A stretch of 64,000 bases of DNA from NCBI GenBank assembly GCA_965644295.1, contig CBFFRP010000293.1, positions 1 through 64,000 on the forward strand, in the 5' to 3' direction. Numbering within the stretch: the first letter of the stretch is position 1; every line of letters starts with the position of its first letter. The notes beneath the pieces are model-generated. The model was not told the DNA's origin, did not search any database, and saw only the letters and a list, made by a program, of their open reading frames with translations. A program made the position numbers and the translations under genes. Of this stretch, positions 56,701 to 64,000 are shown piece after piece. Source of the DNA: Paraphysomonas bandaiensis. Taxonomy: Eukaryota > Chrysophyceae.

Positions 56701-58136
56701 GTGTATTTTTGTTCTTCCATGCTTGTTGATGTAACATTAACATTGCCTTCTGCCCAGTCTCTCATATCAGCTACATACATTTTGTTCCGCCTTCTGAACA
56801 CTAGTTCTTTGTTTTGTAGATACACAGTGTACGATACACCCGGTTCATAAGCCACTGGATACATATCTTCCACATCGGCCTGGCATAATACACTCACACG
56901 TAGGTCTTCAGCCGTCTTACACGTGAAGAAATGATCCAGCTCTCCCACGTTCGGTAGTTCTACGGCGTGTCCAGATAGACCGGCTACCGTGCACTTTCTG
57001 CTTGCTGGCCTCACGTCCTTCAGCAACCACGGGTGTACAACTGATACGTCCGCCTGGTTGTCTAGAAGCACCTCGTACCACTCAAAACGCTCACCGCTCG
57101 ATGCATATGCGTTCATTGTTGTGACCGAGCACTGTTTTTCCTCCGGCTCTACATTATCGGGACAATCACTCAGTTTGTGTCCGGGCTCTCCACAACCCCA
57201 GCACACCATGGGTTTCCTCGGCCTATTACCGCGACGTCTCGGCTCCTGGTCATCATTGGCCTTCTGTTTTCTGTCCATTTCACTCGCACGCCTTTGCTTG
57301 GTGGATTGTTCCTTCTGGCTGACAAATGCTACTCCACCATTCGATTTTGCTCCTCTCCTCGGGGTAAGATACTTCGATGCTTTAGTGTAGATATCGTTGA
57401 CGTGCTCAGGTGGCTTCTGCGTGCCCATCATCAGATCATTTAGATAATTTGTCTTGAATTCCCCATAACGGGCATCATCCAATCCCCTAAAGAAATCCAT
57501 GGCTATGTCCTCATCATCCATTCTCGGATTGTCGGCGTCATTGTACGCATCTAGTAGGAAATCGAATCTCTCCTTGTAGCCCACTATGCTCTCGAAGGGA
57601 CCTTGTTTTGCGTCTTGATATTTCTTCCTAGTCTCTGCACGGACGACCGCTTCGACATTTGAGCTCGTTGCTGACTTATGAGTCTCCTTTACAGCCAACC
57701 ACAGCAGCAGAGGGTCCTTGGTCGAGTTGATTTTGTCGTATTCTGGTGTGAGCTTTATTGCGTCAATTGATTCATTGCTCAGATGATTGTAGATGAATGC
57801 ATAGAAAGCAGTCCGATTCGCCTTCATTTCATTAATCAATTTCGCCCTTGCCTTCCTGGCATCCTTCATATCTTCAGCGTTAAATCCGTGGGGGTCGTTT
57901 TTTAAGTTATATTCTGCAGGGTTTACACGCGGCGGTTCATAGTACTTGTCCAGTTCGATTAGCCTTGCCAGGTCTCCATATCTCTCCATTCCCTCGGCCA
58001 CAAGCTTCTGCTTGAACGTCGCCAAGTTGGTATTGGCACCATATTTCAGTATTGGCACAGACGTGGACGCACTGTTGCTCGCCGAACCCCTAGCCCTTTG
58101 TTCAAATCGCTTCTGAAACTTCTTGTTGGATCTCAT
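53748..58136 (-). CDS. gag-pol: Gag-Pol polyprotein of copia element 2
   Basis: A single 1462-residue frame, ATG 16 bp after the LTR. Gag region to about residue 300, with a zinc knuckle CWGCGEPGHKLSDC (near residue 316). The protease motif is LLDNQADVSVVH, with DNQ in place of DSG/DTG. The integrase core has TDLFYV, AYLDPQPGFQ and an HMDRVDSKIRRLKE segment, where the usual third-position Glu reads Asp or is shifted. Reverse transcriptase has VDIGGAYLNAEM and FVDD (near 54718); RNase H has YIDSAF, ESELVGL and LQDNTSTLSLV. The C-terminus runs into the 3' LTR, which provides the stop. There are no internal stops, so the element looks competent. Confidence 0.93.
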   Translation of the reverse strand: MRSNKKFQKRFEQRARGSASNSASTSVPILKYGANTNLATFKQKLVAEGMERYGDLARLIELDKYYEPPRVNPAEYNLKNDPHGFNAEDMKDARKARAKLINEMKANRTAFYAFIYNHLSNESIDAIKLTPEYDKINSTKDPLLLWLAVKETHKSATSSNVEAVVRAETRKKYQDAKQGPFESIVGYKERFDFLLDAYNDADNPRMDDEDIAMDFFRGLDDARYGEFKTNYLNDLMMGTQKPPEHVNDIYTKASKYLTPRRGAKSNGGVAFVSQKEQSTKQRRASEMDRKQKANDDQEPRRRGNRPRKPMVCWGCGEPGHKLSDCPDNVEPEEKQCSVTTMNAYASSGERFEWYEVLLDNQADVSVVHPWLLKDVRPASRKCTVAGLSGHAVELPNVGELDHFFTCKTAEDLRVSVLCQADVEDMYPVAYEPGVSYTVYLQNKELVFRRRNKMYVADMRDWAEGNVNVTSTSMEEQKYTRGEVARAREARELIRNSGFDSEQDAINLVSDGNITGVQLTANDIRRSFDIYGKPCEAIRGKHTKKKVRRQHVDIELKASQQKSQRLYTDLFYVRKQPFMITLSEPLGLTLVAALPSERTDDLGLALQEQVSLLRSHGFTPRIAYLDPQPGFQPLRGKITGVEIDISGAGDHMDRVDSKIRRLKEIIRSVNAGLPWKLPNANVEDLVKYANSRMNLRRPSTSHSIVAPRVAFTGRKPNYRKELDVAFGDYVECYNPKVRSNNAEQDRTEPCIALYPTGNANGSWVFFNIKTQKRIRRTNWVKMRTTQLIIDAMNNAAKTCDNSSGRDDMTPLLQKTDAKDGLDREEDKMNLPEGHESNEEDHNSTYLEESAKGERQLESRTSHEDVVDSAENEDEDVPQLVGDDGDDNDDGERNVPVNNSIGEDHGEQVRDDSGIQSSKPVEYRAYHTSVMKGLQEYGPTAYKAIVAELKQLLHEKKAMSPVQKKQLSKKQLKKTIRSLMFLKTKYDGMGRFEKVKARLVANGAQQDRKLYTDTSSPTAAMQSIMMCLAIAAKEKRHIATVDIGGAYLNAEMTGEEVIMELEPMLTTILSKVAPEVKPYVDESGKLYVRLDKALYGCIQSARLWYETITGFLRLIGFKHNEVDPCVMNRVVDGHTCTVVVFVDDLLVMSHKEEDTKKLVQELRERFVEVKYSDDKNLSYLGMHIIIAENGEITVSMKSYIENFLQEHGVTGNAASPATGALFKNTTTKLISKNERRKFHKMVAQLLYLAKRVRPDILLAIAYLSTKVKSPTQADMEKLHRVARYLNATREQNLVLCVGKELAVTGYIDSAFACHEDGKGHTGLVVKVGGATVLCKSSKQRMVTKDSTESELVGLSDMMMQVIQCADFIKGQGYDIGAPVVLQDNTSTLSLVMKGGGKYRSKYLRVRREIIRENYKAGNIRLQHLPTKMMLADALTKPLQGTLYRYMSCGIVGDNTHATGVRRAK

Positions 58137-58138
58137 TC

Positions 58139-58151
58139 TAATTTCTTGTCA
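58139..58151 (-). other. Putative self-complementary primer-binding site of copia element 2
   Basis: On the element strand the bases directly after the LTR read TGACAAGAAATTA. With the last LTR base (G) they form 14 nt perfectly complementary to TAATTTCTTGTCAC inside the 5' LTR (plus-strand 58301-58314). They do not begin TGG as a tRNA-primed site normally would. This is the arrangement known from self-primed Tf1-type elements. Confidence 0.6.
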
Positions 58152-58506
58152 CGAAGAGAAAAAATGTACGGATCACTCTACTGTCGTCAGTACTACAGGC
58201 TGGCAATGACACGGATCCAATACTCCCGTTGTTCTTTATCGGTCTACACTACAGGTAGGCAAAGAAACAAGTCTCTTGACAGATACTACAGAAATTGTTA
58301 GTGACAAGAAATTATGAGTCTCCCCTACAGTCATAATACTGTTCTCGTGTACTCATTCATATTTCTGTGTACATTCTAGACCGTATCCTACAGAGCTACA
58401 AATGCACTAAACTGAATAATACAACCATCAGGGGAACAAAAATAACGACAGACGTTAACTCTTGTCACTCGCACTTTCTCGTACCAACGTATCACTTTGC
58501 TCTGCG
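58152..58506 (-). repeat. 5' LTR of copia element 2
   Basis: 355 bp. It contains, at 58301-58314, the complement of the putative primer-binding site. A TATTATG box lies about 25 nt upstream of that stretch on the element strand. Confidence 0.95.
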
Positions 58507-58511
58507 TCTAC

Positions 58512-58606
58512 ACACGGACAGGAGCAGCAGGTGTGTGTATACCGGTACTGTATTCGTGGTATACTGCTGCATACTGTACCGGATGGTGTGTGACTGACGT
58601 GTGATG
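58512..58606. promoter_or_regulatory. Displaced distal promoter segment of the phosphorylase gene
   Basis: It holds GTGTATACCGGTACTGTATT and GTGGTATACTGCTGCATAC, copies of the window-wide motif. By the TSD it was contiguous with 53402 before element 2 inserted. Confidence 0.5.
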
Positions 58607-59699
58607 GCCCGTTGTATGCTCTCATCCATCGCGGGTCTGGAGGAGGTGGGTGCAAGCTGAGGTCTGGAAAATGACTCTGGCATATTATTTGTTGGGACAT
58701 TCAAAAATATGTGTATTATCATATGGCACACACTCCATAGTGGAAGTGTCACTTTATCAGGTTTCACAAACAAATGCATGATATATACTGCATCGTACTA
58801 TGTACTACAGGAATCCATGTGATGCGATTGTTGTATGGCGTAGGTAGACTTACTGATACATTTTACTTTTGTGTCAGTGGCTAGCTTAACGCTATCTGTA
58901 TAAAGATAATCAGTATGGATTGGTCATTAAGTGTCAAGGTTAATGGGATTGTATCACTTCTAGACGTTGAATTTTGAAATATGTATCTATCAACATCACT
59001 CGTCCAGTTATGAATTCCGCAGCTAAGCGAACAACAATTTACGATTTAAATATGTGTCGCTTTTTGATTGAGTTACATCACACTGCATTTTGGTACTTTA
59101 CTAACGAATATGTCATCTTGGAGGATCACGAAAATTTATACAATTGGTATACAGTTGCGGTCACATCGGAGAGTATCAAGGTGTGAAGTCATTCGAATAA
59201 ACGTATTAAGGTGTTGAAGTAATTCGAATAAACGTATTTTTCTTGTCTCAGAAGCTCTAAGGACAATACATACTTTCATTATTATGAGGAAAATTTTATT
59301 CAACGTAGTCAATTTGGTTGTAATACTTAGGCACATTATTTTGGTGGAATAACCTAGTCAAAGTAATAAATGACTTAACCTAGTCAATTTTGGTATTCAA
59401 ACTAGATGTTCTTATATCCATTGATTACATACTGTGACTGCTAAAGATACCTATATCACCACACAATATATTAGTGGCTTACAGAGCATCAAATCAAACA
59501 TTCAATCATAACAGTGAACTCATATATACATATCTACTTAACACAGGAGTATATATGTCTATCCAGCCTATTTATAGGTTATAAGTATATAGCGTTGGGT
59601 CCCCTGTGAGTGTTATGGGGAAGAAGGGTCCATGAAGCTGTGGATATAACTCATAACTCACACTATGATCTGCAGGACATCTCGAGATCTAAATATGCT
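58607..59699. other. AT-rich intergenic stretch
   Basis: A short direct repeat occurs near 59187-59237 (GTGAAGTCATTCGAATAAAC versus GTTGAAGTAATTCGAATAAAC). No supported gene. Confidence 0.45.
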
Positions 59700-59948
59700 A
59701 TGAGTGGTAGCGCTCATCTTCCTTCACTTCTCTAATGATTGCATTGGCTTCCAGGAACGCATAAATCGCCATGTTTTTAGACCAAGAAATATAAGAAGGA
59801 GGTTTTCAGGACACAAAGCAAGATCATATATCATAAAAACAGCATCATGAAGTGGACTGTAGAGCTGCAGCAGAACATCAGTATCATGAGGTGTGTTTCG
59901 TGCAAAGTCATACCGTATCATAAGGAGTGTGTTGTGCAGTGGAGCCAT
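59700..59948 (-). pseudogene. Possible ankyrin-like exon or remnant
   Basis: An ATG frame of 74 codons (59948-59724) has coding-like composition (MAPLHNTLLMIRYDF, SPLHDAVFM, ENLLLIFLG), with PLH-A and LL patterns that recall ankyrin repeats. After LLLIFLG a different frame continues plausibly (KNMAIYAFLEANAIIREVKE) to a stop near 59699, so either an intron or a frameshift is involved. The assignment is weak. Confidence 0.3.
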
Positions 59949-60200
59949 TAGTCATACTACAATTCGAAAACAATAAGTTATAACAACACCTCTAGGTTGC
60001 TAGGTCGACGTCTATCGATATTTGATGGACGCCCTATAATTTATAGAGAACAATTCCACTTTACCAAAAGGCATCTATAGATGTAATAAATGGTAAGCTA
60101 TTGATAATAAAACATTCCCTTAGCGCAGGGAAATAATTATTAATTCAAATAACGCAAGCAGCTCCAATATCCATTATGAAAATTTATCGATATGCTAACA

Positions 60201-62260
60201 TCATACTGCGTTTGCTTTGCACGGATTTTTATGCAGCTTATGGTGCTTGACCTGACACTCCCGAGAGCAATACCGTACTCTCTTACATCTTCCACACAGC
60301 TGAAGATTTTGAGTGTTTTTACACCCAGAAGCAGCACATACGGGCTGATCAACATTTCCACGCAGATTAATGGCTTCGAGTGTGCGATTGAACGTATGTT
60401 CATAGTTGGCCAGTGTTCGCTTTACCAAATCTTTGCAGAAGCACTCACCATCAATAAACATTCCCATCCCTGTCAAGAGGACATTACATATTTCACTCGT
60501 ATCAGAAGTCTACCTAGCTTATTAACATCTTCTTCGTAATCTTTTGCTTCTTTGCTAAGTCGTCTAATTGTGCTCAAGTCGTATGTCTTTCCCTCCCCAC
60601 CCATAATAATATATCCCGCCAAATCCCACCTATAGAGACGATGTAATGGCTAATACATACGGCAACAAACTTTTACCTTGTCTTCGCAGCCGCAAATGCG
60701 TTATTATTGTACAGGCTTGCGTTAGTCATGCCTCTCCGAAGAGCGACACACACAGCAACCGGGTTTGTCTGCACAGAGCACAACCAGCCCATGTTCCAGT
60801 CACCCTGTCCATCCCCCATGATATCTGTGAATATTATCAATTCATATCGCCATTCGGAAAATATATATTTTCAAATTCATTCTTCGAAAGGGAATTGCTA
60901 TGTAAGTACCTCGGGATGTCACACAGCAAAAGATAAAGTACCTGAGCACGACCGAACTCTCAATTCATTTTCAGCAGTTCGTTGCATGCAGATATAGAAC
61001 TCTATTCTTTTCTGAACGACAAGAAGCAATTTCACATTCAAAGTAGCACACATGAAATGAATACAGGAGCAAAATTACCAGCAGTATCATTTTGTCAATT
61101 GTGACGTCTCTGCCAAAGTCCATCTGGTTAGGCTTGCGAAATATGGCTCGGATTATTTTCACCGCTGATGTGCTAAGCATATGTCGCATCAAAGAAAATG
61201 CTCCATTTATACCATCTGCTTGCCCGTCTGCTTGCAAGCATTAGTTTTCAAGCAAACAATAATAACAGAGCTAAGAAACGTCACTAATGCAGAGCAAAAC
61301 TTGAGTCATGTCAGGTGAACTACCTCGAACTTTCCCAATCACCCGAACAGCCTGTGGATGGTATGAAATAAACAGAGCAAGCTCCTGCATGGTGGTGTCA
61401 GTCTCATGCAGGAAGTCCGATGACATAATATTGCGCTCAATATCTGCATCCGACAAAGTACATTAGTTCAACTGCTGGAGAGTAACTTTTGTAGACTCTG
61501 ATTTTACCTTCAAGTTGCTTCCTACATTCTTCTATACAGCGCATTGCAAATAGCGGTTGCCCGAGAATATTTCCACGCAGTCCTACAAGTGCATCATTAC
61601 AACCTCGTACACAAATTGAGGATACAAAAGAATCCATGGTAGGGGAAATATATGATAACACATTTACGTGTTATAATCAACACCTGTAACCTATGACTAA
61701 ATCCCACCTTCTGCATACAGATAAAGCCAGTTGCTAAAACAACCCTGCATCAATAGTCCCGGTGGCTTCCTCCAAAGTTCTTCTGACCAAGAGTCCGTTA
61801 AGTGATACGCTAACTCGAACTCGGGCCAGGGGCAGCAGTCTCCCTTTATCTGGGTACCCATTAAAGGAATCCGGCTTTCTGATAACGCGTTTTGCCATAC
61901 TATGCGAGAAATATAGTCAAATTTATCGTCAGTCAGAGAGGGCACGCTGATAATATCATTTGACGACAAGTTTTCCATGACATCTCCTGTTCTCAGAAGT
62001 ACCACACTAACAGATTTCAATTCCTCGTTATAACCAATTATACTTCCAAAGGGATCAGCTGCACCAGCAACTTTAACCACCTCAGCGAGTCGAATAGGCC
62101 CTGTGTCACCTTCTCCAAGCACTGTCCTCGGGATATCCTGTAAATCATCAATGAGGCCGAATGCAAGGGCATATCTCCTTAGAGTAGTCGACTCCTCCTG
62201 CCCCGCTAGCACACTCTCACGACATCGCCGCAATCGATCGATAATGTCAACACCAGACAT
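60201..62260 (-). CDS. MYND-type zinc-finger protein, 8 exons
   Basis: Predicted 495 residues. Exons: 62260-61708, 61582-61508, 61443-61324, 61215-61079, 61011-60942, 60824-60677, 60629-60514, 60469-60201; introns 44-125 nt; all phases agree. An alternative acceptor 12 bp upstream of 61215 keeps the frame, adding four residues. The C-terminal MYND finger (about residues 450-488) starts CAASGCKN and continues CGRCKRVRYCSREC and HHKLHKNPC, with all Cys/His zinc ligands in place. MYND fingers bind proline-rich peptides. The middle part (ELALFISYHPQAVRVIGKV; FSLMRHMLSTSAVKIIR) looks like helical armadillo-type repeats. No SET domain is seen, so it is a binding protein rather than a SMYD methyltransferase. 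Confidence 0.82.
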
Positions 62261-63374
62261 TGTTAACAAAACACTGCTCTCATATCATCATCACAAGCAC
62301 TGCCTGTCCACAAACCAGAGTGCGCACATTATACATGTACACAAGCACCCCTACAAGACACCACTCTCCATATACAAAAAAAAAACTTTTTTCTAGCAGA
62401 TATTCGAATATCTGGATATTCATCGCAGGAAGTTGGTGTTTTCTCATTCCTATTGGTATTCACAAGAATTTAAAATCGCTTGATATCGACCCAAGCGGCA
62501 AGCACGTCTCAGCGATGTTCGAGCCATGTTTCGTAATCACCTACGATGAGAATGTCATCTTCCTACTCTTCACTTTCAAGACATAGAGATATCACAATAT
62601 CTGCAGCCGATGCTCTGATTTTGCTCGATCGCGGTAACTGCAAGAGAGAATACATAGTGAGCATGTGTCTGTTTTTACTGTTCATCAAATTGATTGATGA
62701 TTGATAGAAAGTGAACCTCCAGATGAAGTTGACTCACTCAGTAACACCTAGTTAACTCACTCAGTGACACCTAGTTAACTCACAGTGACGCACAACTTAC
62801 TACGAGACAGTATTAGAGGCCTCCCTAAACCTAAACCCTGTAAGGACTGGGAGGCACTCTCCTAATCACATATACAGCATCAGATATGTCACTTAAACTA
62901 TTCGTTAATATTCTTGAAGTTGCAACGAAGTCCTGGTTTTGAAGATAGATCATTCTGATCTTCTACATCAAATGAAGGATGGAATACAACTTGGAGTGTT
63001 TGATGATCTGCTTTTGTTAATTGGCTGATCGTGTAACAAGATGAATCACTTACTAATGACTGTCAATATCAAAATTAAGATAGAAGAGTGTTTCCAGTGA
63101 ACCGAATATTGAAGTTGAGTGTTTATAGTTGCCCGGCGCTAACATGAGCGTTTTGCTGTACCCAATTCAGACAATATGGGGATAGTAGCTTAATTGCCAT
63201 TTTAACTACCTCAATACAATATCGTGATCAGCGAAAACAGTACTGCTTGTAGTGGTTGACCTATGGTAAATAATATTGCTTATTTAGTTACTTCATCGAT
63301 CCATTTTCAAATGTAAATTCTGTACAAGCATAAGCACACACAAAAGAGTTTACATGGCAAAAGACAACTGGTTA
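62261..63374. other. Intergenic stretch with tandem and dispersed repeats
   Basis: It holds a tandem of about 22 bp at 62731-62788 (CTCACTCAGTGACACCTAGTTA, about 2.5 copies) and the dispersed repeat at 62870-63140. No gene is supported; an ATG frame near 62260-62586 lacks motifs. Confidence 0.5.
62870..63140 (-). repeat. Dispersed decayed-coding repeat, copy B
   Basis: Homologue of 36527-36785 in the same orientation. The minus-strand frame keeps the same peptide blocks but is broken by stops. Confidence 0.6.
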
Positions 63375-64000
63375 TCACGCAAACACGTATGCATAGCACG
63401 TATCACATTTCTTAGATTCCATAGGAAAGTATCTGATATTCGGGTTAGGCCCTGCATCCAGAGTGCCACCCTGCTTTATGTTGCCGGGTCCAAGGCCTTT
63501 GTTCCTTGTTTCATTCACGAAAAAGTTCGCAAAGTACTGCATTGCTCGTATTGCGTCGGTGCTGCACATTTTGCGTGTTATAAGGTGATACAGAATAATA
63601 ACTAGTATATGACATTACTATATAAACACAGCAATCACCTGTGATCCACAGCGGCGTGGTCATAGTCGTACGCATTGGCCTCTGGATGCCACTGAACAGC
63701 ATATATAGGTCTTGTCGCATGCTCGAAAGTGCTTACAAAAGGCACACCCAGCCAGTCAGTATTGACACTTAATGCAACGTAGTTTTCCGGTACCATGATC
63801 GACTCAAATGTGGTAGGAGTAACACCATAATGATGCCAATTTACAGTGTAATTATGAGCAGTGAGCAGTGTGTATACATCTTCCGGTATATTACCAAAGA
63901 GCTTTGATTTCCGTGCTGCATCGATTACGTTAAGCGGCAGTAACTGATATTCCGAATGATAGTTTGATAACACATCAACACCACATGCAGTAATATCGAT
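63375..64000 (-). CDS. Gamma-glutamyl hydrolase (peptidase C26), C-terminal part, cut by window edge
   Basis: Exons 64000-63639 (continuing beyond the window) and 63561-63375; intron 77 nt. About 182 residues are visible. PLNVIDAARKSKLFGNIPED matches the PLN...SR-F family block. LTAHNYTVNWHHYGVTPTTF and PIYAVQWHPEA contain the catalytic His (WHPE), and AIRAMQYFANFFVNETR is the family C-terminal helix, completed by splicing. The catalytic Cys would lie in the missing N-terminal part. The enzyme removes glutamates from folyl-polyglutamates in vacuole/lysosome or outside the cell. Confidence 0.88.

Larger units (their letters stand above)
53403..58511 (-). mobile_element. Ty1/copia retrotransposon 2, complete, with 5-bp TSD and CG...CG LTR ends
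   Basis: A full element on the minus strand, flanked by TCTAC (53403-53407 and 58507-58511). The LTRs 53408-53762 and 58152-58506 are both 355 bp and differ at one visible position (CTGAAAAATA versus CTGAATAATA), so insertion is recent. In element orientation the LTR runs from CGCAGAG to CTCTTCG: an imperfect inverted repeat without the usual TG...CA. It encodes one long Gag-Pol frame. Confidence 0.95.

Noticed and set aside
1-64000. CRISPR array, bacterial operon, or viral genome
   Set aside because: No spaced short direct repeats. Introns and eukaryotic families throughout. Mobile elements are LTR and non-LTR retrotransposons without envelope genes.

Overview
The window is nuclear DNA of a eukaryote, most likely a unicellular one (protist or alga). 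Protein genes carry many very short GT-AG introns (most 40-110 nt). Intergenic DNA is AT-rich, LTR retrotransposons are abundant, and the gene families are eukaryotic: ABCG transporter, UNC-93-like carrier, AP endonuclease, M16 peptidase, gamma-glutamyl hydrolase, MYND protein. The copia elements use a DNQ/DTC-type protease motif and FVDD/YVDD reverse transcriptases. I recall this style from algal and stramenopile elements, but the lineage cannot be fixed from this window alone.

Layout. 1-7310: an almost complete Ty3/gypsy element (5' LTR cut by the window edge) whose Gag and Pol are separated only by an in-frame UGA. 7399-8935: decayed 3' end of a non-LTR retrotransposon. 10095-15000: a small RRM gene (-) head-to-head with a membrane-anchored multicopper oxidase (+), a possible 89-residue spliced gene, and 5S-like repeats. 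15434-19194: an UNC-93-like transporter (-) head-to-head with an EF-hand protein (+). 19986-25495: a very young copia element (-) with identical LTRs. 25767-31220: an ABCG half-transporter (-) head-to-head with an AP endonuclease (+), separated by a (TGTA)n microsatellite of about 570 bp. 32293-34000: an adenylyl-cyclase-like gene (-) with eroded metal sites. 37553-43170: a secreted glycosidase-like protein (-) head-to-head with a type I membrane protein (+). 45677-50492: an eEF1A-lysine-methyltransferase-like gene (-) head-to-head with an M16 metallopeptidase (+). 52123-58511: a uridine-phosphorylase-like gene (-) whose upstream region is split by a second young copia element (-). 60201-62260: a MYND-finger gene (-). 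63375-64000: part of a gamma-glutamyl hydrolase (-).

I rebuilt exon structures by hand from GT-AG boundaries, frame continuity and family motifs. In every multi-exon model given with full coordinates the exon lengths sum to a whole number of codons, which is a strong internal check. The genes show no shared pathway. Their common feature is architecture: five head-to-head pairs, and upstream regions that repeatedly hold variants of a TATAC-AGCA-GTATA-like palindrome.

Most interesting points: (1) the second copia element seems to carry a self-primer, because the 14 nt at its primer-binding site are perfectly complementary to a stretch inside its own LTR, and its LTRs end in CG...CG rather than TG...CA; (2) the palindromic promoter-associated motif; (3) the UGA-CUA readthrough arrangement in the gypsy element; (4) the cyclase-like gene without metal-binding aspartates.
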